This document shows, in pieces, positions 9,242 through 18,601 of a DNA stretch of 27,735 bases. Each line of letters begins with the position of its first letter. Within the stretch, counting starts at the first letter, position 1. The position numbers and the translations under genes were made by a program. This stretch comes from Asterionellopsis glacialis (lineage: Eukaryota > Bacillariophyta > Plagiogrammaphyceae > Rhaphoneidales > Asterionellopsidaceae): positions 1 through 27,735 of the forward strand of contig WKLE02000588.1 of assembly GCA_014885115.2 (NCBI GenBank), written 5' to 3'. The notes under the pieces are model-generated. The model ran no database searches. It saw nothing but the letters and a program-made list of their open reading frames with translations, and was not told the origin of the DNA.

Positions 9242-10787
9242 CTAGAATGACTCACATCTTGAACAATCAGACATACTCTTTGTACCTTGAGTTGCTTGAA
9301 TGCAAGGGATGCTATCTTCAGATGGTGAGTGTATGATTGAATTCTCGTCATCAGAAAAATGCAGACTTATATTCCGTTCCATATCTACCATTTCTTGTAA
9401 CGGTGCTTGCTCAAGTTTGATAATTGTAGCTTTTGTGCTCTTGGCAGTGAAGATCCCATTATCGGTGACACTTGTACCGGCAAGTGCATCTTTTCTGTCG
9501 ACGTTGTTACCAATGTGCTGTTCGTCTATTTTTTTTCTCGGTACTTTTTTCTTTGGTACGCATTCATTTTCTTCAAATACATCGTTGCTGTTGTCTTCAT
9601 CTTGAGAACCATTATTCGAGCTAGTGATATCAATGCGCATGGCTTGGTCTAAATCGGGTATAGTATCATGAGACACAGCTGCTGCTTTTCTATAAATTCT
9701 ATTACTTCTTGCTGTGCACTCATTTCTTTCAAATACAACACCATTGTCATCATCGTCGTCGTCGTCATCTTCAGATTCAATTGTTTGTTGTGAATTATCA
9801 TCCCAACTTGCATTGCCATTGCTCAAGCCACTGTTATCGATATGCATTGCTTGTTCTAAATCGGGTATAGTATCATCTGACGCTGTGTTTACTTCTCCAT
9901 TACTTCTTGCCATTCTTTGGCTAGACTGACGCCCTCGTCTGGTTGAGGAGCTGCTTCTTGATGATTGCCTTCTATGACGACGTGATAATGATGAGTTATG
10001 TCGGCTTCTTCTTCTTGTTGGTTTTTGAACTGATGGGGTTACTGCTGCCGTCATGGGTGACATCCATAAACAGGCAAATACAAATGCAACCATCCACAGA
10101 ATAAGAGAAGCTAGAGCAACAACTCCACCGCTGCCTAACTTGCATTGTGTATCTAACCCAGTGTTAGAACATAAATCTGACATTCGAATGAAGAATAATG
10201 TGCTCATAGCTACAGTCATCACAATACACATTCCTCGACTACTTCGAACTTGGATTTGTGTTGTGGGTGGTCGGAATATGAAATACAACAACCATAGAAT
10301 GAAGCATCCACCCATTGTTACAGTACCTACTCCCAGCAAACGAAGGAATAGGATTGTTTGATTGATGACAGCATCCTCTGCAGCATCATTGTATGGTACA
10401 CATACACCGACATCCCAAATTTCATCATTTGTTGGCTTTAGCCATCTATATAATCCTGCACCCAATGTTTCAAAGTGATACTTAGGCCCCTCAATTCTTC
10501 GATAATGGATTGTAAGAAAGTTACAACTACGAACAGAAAAAAAAGATGCTCCATATGCCAATGTTGCCATCAACATCAATATGATTCGTTCATGCATACC
10601 ATTACGATACAGACTAAGAAAGAAGGTGTGTACATGACGTCGCAAGTAAAACAAGAACAACAAAATAAGAGTATGATTGGATTATACATAATGATTAACC
10701 AAAAAGAAATAATGCGCAGATGATATTCATGTGTCTACACTTGACCTACCATAGTTGATGTCGGTTACAATGGTTGAAGAAGCCCAT
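9242..10787 (-). CDS. Tetraspan-like membrane protein A with repeated acidic tail
   Basis: The core is certain from the ATG at 10597. I prefer a two-exon model: exon 1 is 10787-10750 (12 codons plus 2 nt) and exon 2 is 10613-9242. They are joined across a 136-nt intron (donor GTAGGT, acceptor TTTCTTAG) to give about 469 residues. Four hydrophobic helices fill the first 200 residues. A lumenal loop after helix 1 carries LGAGLYRWLKP and a Cys. Before helix 4 there is CKLGSGGVVALASLILW. The same landmarks occur in the protein encoded at 18602-20779, so the two are paralogues. The layout resembles claudin-type four-helix proteins, but no homology is claimed. The tail is basic, then acidic (eight Asp in a row), and contains two copies of DTIPDL(E/D)QAM plus VFE(R/E)NEC. 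Function unknown. Confidence 0.75.
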
Positions 10788-12282
10788 TATTCTTTTGTTG
10801 GGCAATAGAGTAACAATCTGATATCCAATGTGATTTCAATTGCAAGAAATGAAACTAAATCTAAAAAGAGAATCGATCAAAGCATTGATGTGGTGCGCTC
10901 ACCCACAAGACCATTGATAAAAATGAATTTGTGACGTTGTAGATATGTGATGTTTGCTAGATGTCGCATGCGTGCTTTCTCTCCAGCGTTGAGATCTTTT
11001 CTTGTTTCGAGACACATGAGGAAAATTTCGAAATGGGATTTCGTGTCGGCGGCAGTGGAGGAGACCGATATTATTATCCGTTGAGGACACGAGGTGCGCA
11101 CTACCGTTGAAGCGTTAAGTGCTACAACATATCACATAGGCTATTTTTCTCGACGAAACGGATGACAAGAAAAGGCCCACATCGTCGGCGGGACATTTTC
11201 TGCAAAAATATTTTCCCAAGCGTGACGTCACCCCTCAAATAAAACCGTTTTAGCGTCAAAAGCTGCAAATTTTGCGTTTTTGGGTCATCGACGATGACGA
11301 ACCACTGTTGCAGCCCCTCGCTCCTATGGACCCTAGACATGATATCATACAGGTACAGCACAGACCTGCTACTGGTAAAGTCAAATCAATAATCAATAAA
11401 TTGACAGGTACCGGTACAGTACAATGTGTACCAGGTACAAGTGACAAAATACTTTTTCTACACAAATGCGAAAACTGTCACAAATTCCGTTTCATCCAGA
11501 GGGAACTTTGTGCTCATCTGCCCTGCATCAGTTGCAAGAGTTGAAGTATTTAACTCTCGCTACTTGACGTAATCCGTGACTGGCACCTTCGGTATCCAAA
11601 GCGGTAATGTACCACAGGTACCTGGTACATCTCTTAACTGATACCAGGTTCCGTCCGTAACACGTACACGAAAGTCGTACATGGTACGGCACCTATTAGT
11701 CGTAGTCCTATTATCTGGAACTGCTTTCACAAAAAGAGTTTTTACCTACTGTCTTTTTAGGCCCCATACACTATTTTGAAATTCTATGCGAAGCAGGACA
11801 TATGGTCTTCTTCAAGGAACCACAAAGAACCACAGATTCTAGATTATTTTAATTGGTCTTGATTGGAGGGAGCCACAATAATAAATCATTGGTTACAGAT
11901 CCTACAGAATGTTTTACGATAAAGCCCTAATTCTATAAAAATGTAAGATTTATGTAAATATTACTTGTTGCGGTCAAACATGTATCAGTTACTGTACCGT
12001 AAGATAAAGACCTGATTCTTCCCCAAAAGATAATAAATAGTATTCCGATCCAAAAAGTGAAAATAATTTGCCTGCATGAAAAATAAATACCTCAATTTAA
12101 AGGCACTATTTCGCTTTTTTTTCTCAGAAGATCCTCTATACTACTAACTACCCTAAACTGTGGCACAAGGTGGCTGCCATCAAAGCCCTCCGGATCTTTT
12201 GGATCTTTTTTTCTCTCTGCAAAGAATTCCATATATCTTTAGGTATCATCATACCATCTACAACTACAACTATCACTTCAAA
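10788..12282. other. 1.5 kb intergenic region with palindromes and a CRE-like site
   Basis: No secure gene. A minus-strand ATG frame (11017-10877, 46 codons) reads like protein but has no match I recognise. TGACGTCA lies at 11223-11230. Exact GTACCWGGTAC copies lie at 11428-11438 and 11618-11628. Related palindromes are GTACCGGTAC (11408-11417) and GTACATGGTAC (11677-11687). The right-hand part is the likely promoter of the H-protein-like gene, ending in a pyrimidine-rich leader. Confidence 0.5.
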
Positions 12283-12901
12283 ATGAAGCTTGCTAAGGCA
12301 TCCCTCGTCCTTGGCTCAGCCGCCGCCTTTTCTCCCATTGCCTTTTCCGGCTCCGCCCTTAAAGCCGCTTCCTCCAATGAGCCTTCTGTTTCTAGGGGTG
12401 GCATCTGGACATCAATCCATTTGAGTTTGATGGCCGGTCTAAAGTTCACACCATGTAAGTGTATCTACCTTGTCAAGCTTCCGTGTTCTGGAAAAAAATA
12501 ATCCTGCCTGACTAATCTTTATAAAACTAAATTCAAAAATCTTATATTGCGCAGCTCACGAGTGGGCCATGGATAACGAAGATGGAACTGTCACGGTAGG
12601 TATCACCAACCATGCCCAGGAGCTTCTCGGAGACGTAGCTTTTGTTGATCTCCCTGAAGAAGGAGACGAAATAAATGTTGGTGAAAACTTCAGTTTGGTG
12701 GAGTCCATGATTGCTGCTAGGGATGTTTACGCACCAGTTAGTGGAGAGGTAGTGGAGGTGAATGGAGCTCTTGAGGATTCTCCAGAATTGATCAATCAAG
12801 AACCCGAGGAAGGCGGATGGATTGCAAAGATTAAAATGAGTGATCCGTCTGAGTTGAATGCTCTGGCGGACGCGGAAGCTTATTTTGCAAATATGGAGTA
12901 A
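12283..12901 (+). CDS. Glycine cleavage H-protein-like, lipoyl lysine missing, plastid-type presequence, two exons
   Basis: Exon 1 is 12283-12454 and exon 2 is 12555-12901, with a 100-nt GTAAGT...GCAG intron. The split codon T|CT restores KFTPSHEW, giving 172 residues. Residues 54-172 are a near-complete H protein: HEW, GTVTVGITNHAQELLGDVAF, VDLPEEGD, VYAPVSGEVVEVN, GGWIAKIK. In the glycine cleavage complex this protein carries a lipoyl arm on a Lys in ESVKAASD. Here that block reads ESMIAARD, with Ile110 (codon 12710-12712) in place of Lys and Arg in place of Ser, so it cannot be lipoylated at that site. The N-terminus MKLAKASLVLGSAAA/FSP is signal-peptide-like with Phe at the cut, as in the diatom plastid ASAFAP motif. 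It is therefore probably a divergent, non-lipoylated plastid paralogue rather than the mitochondrial enzyme component. Confidence 0.88.
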
Positions 12902-13300
12902 TGTCGGAGGACGGACAGAATCGTGAGTCCCACGACATCCACGAACCAACTGAGTTGGCACAGACAGGATTAGATTGCAACGTGGCGTATTCCGAATATC
13001 AAGAATGGATGGACGCAGTGGTGTCTTACTAGGAGACGCACGTCTGAAGGCACGTCTGGAGACACAAAAAGAAAACTTTAGGAAGTAGAAAATATAATTT
13101 AGTAGTCATAATTTTATGGAAAGTAAATCTGTTACTATTATTATCACAATAATATTAGGAGTCTTAGGAGCCCTCCAACAAGTAATTTGCAATTGATGTG
13201 TCTCAATTGCTAAAATACAAAATGATGTTCGTCTTTTTAATAATATAAAAAAAATTGTTTTGGTGCAATTCAACTGCATGTTATGATCATCATATCATAA
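12902..13300. other. Intergenic, 3' flank of the H-protein-like gene
   Basis: No gene seen. It is AT-rich, with several near-palindromic AT runs (for example around 13125-13150), and is probably the 3' untranslated and termination region. Confidence 0.4.
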
Positions 13301-13582
13301 TCACCGTATCATGTCATGCATGTAATGATTCGCTAAGATTCCAATTCTTCTGATTCTGGTTGAAGTTTCCTTCAATGCTTCCTGAATTGTCTGTCTCAAG
13401 GGCAAGCAACGCAGGACAGCAACAAGAGAGAGGAGCACAAGGAAAAAGGCCCAAATTGGCATGTCTGTTGTTGGATTAAACCCTCTGCAACAGCTGTTTT
13501 CATTTTTAGCATTGTATTTTATCCTGTTTTGATAGGGAGTTTTTGGCCTATAATGCTGTGTACTCCTAGTACAGTTGGACAA
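13301..13582 (-). pseudogene. Unidentified coding-like fragment with one membrane helix
   Basis: An open minus-strand stretch of about 93 codons that lacks a good ATG start; the first ATG gives a 53-residue peptide beginning MPIWAFF. It encodes a strongly hydrophobic helix (PIWAFFLVLLSLVAVL) followed by a basic, helical tail (RQTIQEALKETSTRIRR). It lies just downstream, on the same strand, of a longer unidentified open stretch. It could be its C-terminal exon, giving a type I membrane protein, or a relic. Interrupting stops lie between the two. I do not recognise the family. Confidence 0.25.
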
Positions 13583-13751
13583 AATTAAAATTCACAACAT
13601 TTCTCCTTTTTTCCTGTCCGACCAGAAGTGCCATCCCTCTGTCATGGTGCAACTATAAAATGTTGCTCATTGCCCATTTTTGTTTGTGTCGCAATGTTGG
13701 CACATGGTACACAAGAGGAAACAAGTAACAATGACAATCATAGCATAGAAG

Positions 13752-14321
13752 TTAATATATATTTCCATGTAGGTAATGTAATGTTGACCATTTCTTTAGC
13801 TCCCAATAGAGGATACATTCTTCTGGATGATAAGATTTTTTTATGACATCATGGATGCGACGTAATTCCCTAAAAATACATTCAGTACAGGATTTGTAAT
13901 ATTGTGGAAATGAACTGAAATCAACATCATGAAGGGATTTAGTTTGGATGCCATCATAAGAATACCGGACAATGAACACATTGCACATTCCACTGCAGGA
14001 AAATGTGCCATTTTGGATACTGTCAATGTGAAATACCCAACATATTTGGCTGATTTTGTTAGAATTATGCCACTTGTTTTTGAACGTTTGGAAGACTTCA
14101 GGTATCGTGCCAACATCTTCGAATTGAGTATTATTTATGCCAGGAATAATTTTGTCAACAGAGGGATTATTAGAAACCTTATCAAAATAATTAATTAGAA
14201 TGAAAAAAAAATTGTAGTCATCTTTGGCATCTGGTCTATCATTTACTGCAGTTTTTTTGTACTGTTTAATATCAAGGATTCTGCCAAACGTGTTCTTATT
14301 TTTGACTAAGAAGGTGAATAC
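13752..14321 (-). pseudogene. Unidentified 189-codon open stretch without an early start codon
   Basis: The minus strand is open for 189 codons from just after a TAG (14324-14322) to a TAA at 13752, but the first ATG is codon 112 (13988). The composition looks like real protein: FEDVGTIPEVFQTFKNKW, ICWVFHIDSIQNGTFSCSG, SSFPQYYKSCTECIFRELRR. The sequence just before codon 1 ends pyrimidine-rich then CTATTAG, so the stretch may be an internal exon with an acceptor there. Upstream, on the same strand, a Cys-containing frame (14508-14296) could be an earlier exon. No family recognised. It may be a multi-exon gene whose other exons I could not define, or a transposon or gene relic. Confidence 0.35.
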
Positions 14322-15217
14322 CTAATAGCTTAAATGGGGAAACATACTGGCAGCATAAATTGGTAGGGTCAATGCCGTTGCTATGGGACATGGTTAAGTT
14401 GCTTTTGGTTCTTTGACTGGGGGTGTGCGTTGCAGAACAGCGTAAGTCAGAGGGAGTCTTGTGGAGTTGACCACAAAAGACAGTTTTTTGTCTGTACTTA
14501 ACACCCAAAAAATGACATCATCTCAGGATGGTATTATCAAATTAGTGAGCCTTGAGTTGGTAGACTTTTTGTGTTAAATCTTACAGAAGCGTACATTTTG
14601 TACTGAGTCCACTGAGCCAAAATTTGAACTAGTAGGAAAGCCCGCATTTGCGGAGGAGGAAATTTGTTACGTTACTACGAATAGATCAACGTATGTTCAG
14701 AACGTACGAAATACCTGGTACAATAGATCTCAAACAAAAAATTCAATGCTTCTTCAAATTTCAGTAGGACCTAAGATCATTCAAGCTAGGGATAACTTTT
14801 TTCCTGAAGACATCATCATCTGGGCGTGATGTCAAAATATGTCCTACGCACTGTACTGTAAATTCAAGGATGTACAGCATATTGGGATATGTCATCTGTA
14901 CGACTTCATTTATGGGGGAACTAAAAAATTAGTAACGGTAACTTTTTCACGATGTCGTCATACATGCGGTCGTTATTTCTTCTGTGTCGGTTTCCGTTTA
15001 CATCTTCTGAACTGGCTGTGGACAACTTCGTCCGCCTTTTTTACATGCTTTCAAGTTCTCACCAAATTCATTCTCATCACATCATTGAGTCTACACGCCT
15101 CTGTCAATCTCAACATTGTTCTTATTCTCCTTAGCGACTAAAAACCAGGTAGCATCTCTCAACGACGATTTAACACAAGACTTTCTTCTTTTGGTGGTGA
15201 AATATCAAAGAAATACA
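14322..15217. other. Intergenic and promoter side of the Spc24-like gene
   Basis: Apart from a possible upstream exon of the unidentified minus-strand gene (14296-14508) I see no gene. TACCTGGTAC lies at 14712-14721, and a CRE-like TGATGTCA lies at 14827-14834. Plus-strand frames between 14839 and 15217 have no ATG-started domain I recognise and probably form promoter and leader. Confidence 0.4.
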
Positions 15218-15970
15218 ATGAGAATTAAACGCAAGGTATCAGACGAAACGTCAGAAGAACATCATGAGCAAGTACCCGCGGTGGTTGTTTCAGTGCAGAA
15301 TAATGGCAATCACGATGGGAATGGCGATATTGATAATGATGATGCATGGGCTCGTGAGACACATCAAATGCTTCAAGATATGAAAATGAAGAGTATGCAC
15401 GAATCGAATGATGCAATGGCATTAGTATCCCATTGTTTACATTTAGCATCCAACTTTGCGCAAAAACAAGAAACGTTAGTGAAAGAATCCAAATCTATTC
15501 AAAATGCATTGCAAAAACGCATCAATCAAGAACGTGCGGCGTGTATGAAAGAATCAGATGATTTGTACCATATGGAATTGAAGTTACAACAACTCCAGGT
15601 AGACAAGGATGCCTTACACGAAAGTTTACAAGATATGGATACCTTGGAGCGTGAAATGAAAGAACGCATTATACAATATAACATGGAAGCATCCGAACAA
15701 GTTGAATCGATTGATCAAGTTGAAAGTGAACGTAAGCAGCAAGTACCACGCTTGAAACAACAAATTTCATTGTATGCTGCAACAACTGGTATCAAATGGG
15801 ATTATGATCAAGAACATTTATTGGTGGGTGAAGTTGCTGTACCATCTGTTGGTAGCATCCGAAAATTTTCAATTGACCCAAGAGAATGTAGTGATTTTAT
15901 GATTGCTAATCAATTATGGAGTTTAATGGAAGGCAATCAGCGTCATAATACATCCTCTGCGGTGTGTTGA
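15218..15970 (+). CDS. Probable kinetochore protein Spc24 (Ndc80 complex subunit)
   Basis: A 250-residue protein from the ATG at 15218; the frame is open upstream but without an ATG. It has an acidic N-terminal region, a long coiled coil at about 60-185 (Gln/Glu/Lys-rich heptads), and a small C-terminal globular part at about 186-240. The C-terminus follows the Spc24 pattern: ISLYAATTGIKWDYD, a short strand, GSIRKFSIDP, then DFMIANQLWSLME. In that family the corresponding elements are the xIxWDY strand and the final YLWxL helix. Spc24 pairs with Spc25 to anchor the Ndc80 complex to the inner kinetochore and link chromosomes to spindle microtubules. The call rests on length, coiled coil plus RWD-like end, and these motifs; overall identity is low, as is usual for Spc24. 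No intron. It converges with the prolyl hydroxylase gene. Confidence 0.68.
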   Translation: MRIKRKVSDETSEEHHEQVPAVVVSVQNNGNHDGNGDIDNDDAWARETHQMLQDMKMKSMHESNDAMALVSHCLHLASNFAQKQETLVKESKSIQNALQKRINQERAACMKESDDLYHMELKLQQLQVDKDALHESLQDMDTLEREMKERIIQYNMEASEQVESIDQVESERKQQVPRLKQQISLYAATTGIKWDYDQEHLLVGEVAVPSVGSIRKFSIDPRECSDFMIANQLWSLMEGNQRHNTSSAVC

Positions 15971-16209
15971 AAACATAGTTATCCAAAAGAATGGACAATA
16001 CAAAATGCATTAGGCTGTGTTTATCCACGGTGTTCGTTGCATATGCACTGGCTATAGGCGCACTTTGTCTCTAGTTTTAAAAGACATAATTAGGTTTAGG
16101 GCCAACACTATTATATATTTCAACCCTAACCTAAAAAAACATTTGCTTCCATTTCAAGGCACATTTTCTAAGTACTTTCGGTCCATCGTTTCAACATACA
16201 TCCTTATTT

Positions 16210-17421
16210 TCAATATTCAAAGTCTTGTTCTTTAGCTGGTTGCATACCATCTTTACACAAAGAGTAACGACATGCATTCCATACCCATACATTGGCACCC
16301 CATTTGGTACCCTTCAAGACAGGTCCAGCACCATGCAACGATGCTGGATCTAAATGTCCATCAGGTGTTTGACTGTAAAACAAAACTGCGTCACCTTTTC
16401 TAGGTGGTACAGCAAATTTAGAATAACAGTCTCTAGTCAACTTGGCTTCCCATGAACCTTCTTTGATACCAGCTTCTTTCAACAATTCTGTAAGTTTTTC
16501 TTCCGACGGTGGTTGTCCTAGACGTTCTACTAAATCAGGATTTTCACTTTCACTTAATCGTGGTGCCTTAGGGAAGCATGTTTGTCCACCATATTCAACA
16601 TCACTCAAATACAAAAAGACTGTCGCAAAACGATTGGCACCACCCTTGGCAGGGTCCCAATTATAATCTTGTGATTGTCCCACAGGGAAATAATCGTGAT
16701 GTGCAATGTAGGCTTGCGCAGGTTCATACCGTAAGGTTTGAATCCCATCTGCCATGCTTTCCTGATACTTGGGTATACGTAAAAGTTCAAAGGCGCGTTT
16801 TTTAATGGCAATGGCCGAAGGCGTACTAATATCAAATGCGTTCATACTTGTCCTGGTACTCAAGGTATCCCCACGTCCTCCCTCGTTCCATGATTTGTGT
16901 GTCCCACCTGTACTTCTTGCCATTTTATAGGGATTTTTATCGGATGTCGCATAATCAATCAAGGCATTCGTTTCCTCTTGGGACATAAAGTTATGTACAT
17001 AAAATACACGTGGTGAATGGGACAATACTTCCAATTCGATGGGTACACCGGATGGTGAGGTCACATCAGGTATTTCAATTTTGGATCCAATAGGTTTCAA
17101 GGGATATACAAAATGTGTCCCCTTACGAGTAGGTGCCTTGTACAGTTCTGTATTATTTTGAAGTTGAGTCAAATCTTGTTTTTTACCTTGGTAGGTGTAA
17201 AAACTCATTGTATCTTTCATATTCATCCATTCTTGGCGGGTGTGTGTCACAATTTCACTTTCACCAGTAGAACCACCACCATTGGGATATAATGTTACAG
17301 TCACTAATGCATCTGGGTCATCACATGTTTCCGTTCCACCTGCTCCTGCTGCAGGCATAACATTACATACCAAGGGTATCAAGACCAAAAATGAAGAGAG
17401 CAAAAGCTGTTTGGTCATCAT
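16210..17421 (-). CDS. Prolyl 4-hydroxylase, secretory-pathway 2-oxoglutarate/Fe(II) oxygenase
   Basis: 403 residues, ATG at 17421, no intron. An N-terminal signal peptide (about 1-27) is followed by a roughly 100-residue lead-in and then the P4Hc catalytic fold (about 135-390). The Fe(II) ligands are visible: His241 and Asp243 in HHDYF, and His363 in SLHGAGPVLKGTKW. Lys373, ten residues after the distal His, is the expected 2-oxoglutarate-binding residue. The surrounding blocks SRTSMNAF-like (STRTSMNAF), LRYEPAQAY, ATVFLYLSDVEYGGQTCFP and KGDAVLFYSQTPDG are typical. An extra 40 residues (about 288-330) sit between the core strands. The enzyme hydroxylates peptidyl proline in secreted or wall proteins in the ER/Golgi; the substrate is unknown. 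All catalytic residues are present, so it should be active. Confidence 0.93.
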   Translation of the reverse strand: MMTKQLLLSSFLVLIPLVCNVMPAAGAGGTETCDDPDALVTVTLYPNGGGSTGESEIVTHTRQEWMNMKDTMSFYTYQGKKQDLTQLQNNTELYKAPTRKGTHFVYPLKPIGSKIEIPDVTSPSGVPIELEVLSHSPRVFYVHNFMSQEETNALIDYATSDKNPYKMARSTGGTHKSWNEGGRGDTLSTRTSMNAFDISTPSAIAIKKRAFELLRIPKYQESMADGIQTLRYEPAQAYIAHHDYFPVGQSQDYNWDPAKGGANRFATVFLYLSDVEYGGQTCFPKAPRLSESENPDLVERLGQPPSEEKLTELLKEAGIKEGSWEAKLTRDCYSKFAVPPRKGDAVLFYSQTPDGHLDPASLHGAGPVLKGTKWGANVWVWNACRYSLCKDGMQPAKEQDFEY

Positions 17422-18601
17422 TATAAAGTAGACACAATCTTTTTGATTTACTTGCTAACGGCGTGGTGTTTGTGTTATAGATACTTTGCAGCGTCAGCAA
17501 CAAATTAGGGATTTGGTGGCCAGGCAATATCTTCTCAGAAACGAATAACAAGTCCACAGCAAGAAGGTTGCTTAAGAGTTGACTGTAGAGAGGGAGATAA
17601 AAGATAGAAGAAGTTCGGTAGTCTACCAAACAATTATGGTGGACAGCAAAGGACAAACGAGATATCTCTGCGTCGTTCTCAATAGATTTCAGATTTGGCG
17701 CTCAGATCTATCTTGCCGCAGTATCGCCTCGATCCTCTGTCTCGAGTTCTCATTATGACTTCATTTTCTGTATTGTGATAGTACGGGATGGGTTAAGACG
17801 GTGCGCGCGTCAGGGTGGCCATGCACCACCCCCCAGCGTTCTTTCATCTCGGCGGGTCCTTCAACCAAGAGAATCATACAAGTGCTTATTTTGATTTGAG
17901 AAGATCCTACCAACTAGACAGTGATTTCTTTACGTTTACCTCATGTGCCGTATTTTTTTAATATTATTGTTATGAAATGATCTATGCTTCCAATGGCAGG
18001 TAACCTTCACAAGCAACCACAAGTATTTATGACAATAAGCCTCATTTCATTCTCGTACTGTCTGTACAAGATTTTACTATATTTTTCACACAAGTGTGTC
18101 ATAAACTTTTCGTCATGTAGGGTCTGTCGTAACATCTTGATCTTCCTATTTTTCTGTTCAGAAAATAATGCTACCACGTTTGGATATCAAAAGTTATCCA
18201 TTATACATATTAAGATGTTTGAAGTTGGAGATTCTTTTTGTGTCTTATGGTGTGCATTTAATTTTTCTGTACAAAATTTGTCACATACCAACTTTGGACG
18301 TTTTATCTTATCCAGATTGCGGTGATCGCCATATTATGTCTTACCAAGCAACTAAAAAGCATATAAGAAGTGATTGCAAACAGTTTAATTCATTTTTGGT
18401 TGGTTTCGCATGTGTAAGAAAGCTGTTGAGCGGACAATGATGATTACCTTGGTTCAACAGTGGTGTAATGAAATCCACAGCATGGTTAAGTTGAATGTAT
18501 GGAAGGTAGATGTGTATGGTTGTGACTTTGGATTATTTTTACAAGCTGCTCTGTATTCGTCATGAGAAAGAGAAATTTTGTTCGTGCATTCCTTTTTACC
18601 T
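17422..18601. other. Intergenic, with a weak plus-strand coding relic (about 18168-18560)
   Basis: The first 500 bases are the likely promoter of the prolyl hydroxylase, including a GC-rich patch at about 17795-17860. From 18168 a plus-strand frame reads 90 codons (SYPDCGDRHIMSYQATKKHI within it), stops at 18440, and is followed at once in another frame by a 42-codon ATG frame (VWKVDVYGCDFGLFLQAAL). The two together look like one broken coding sequence, perhaps a transposon remnant. I recognise no family, and the inference is weak. Confidence 0.25.

Noticed and set aside
10877..11101. Minus-strand frame upstream of tetraspan-like protein A, possibly a 5' exon
   Set aside because: The translation looks protein-like, but no GT/AG pair joined it in phase to the tetraspan exon, so it was kept only as a note.
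11272..11544. Plus-strand 90-codon frame with a CxxC-like pair near its end
   Set aside because: It has no ATG at its beginning and runs through the palindrome-rich promoter region, so it is probably not coding.
12542..12961. Minus-strand 139-codon open frame
   Set aside because: It is antisense to exon 2 of the H-protein-like gene, whose plus-strand translation is clearly conserved; the antisense frame has no recognisable domain.
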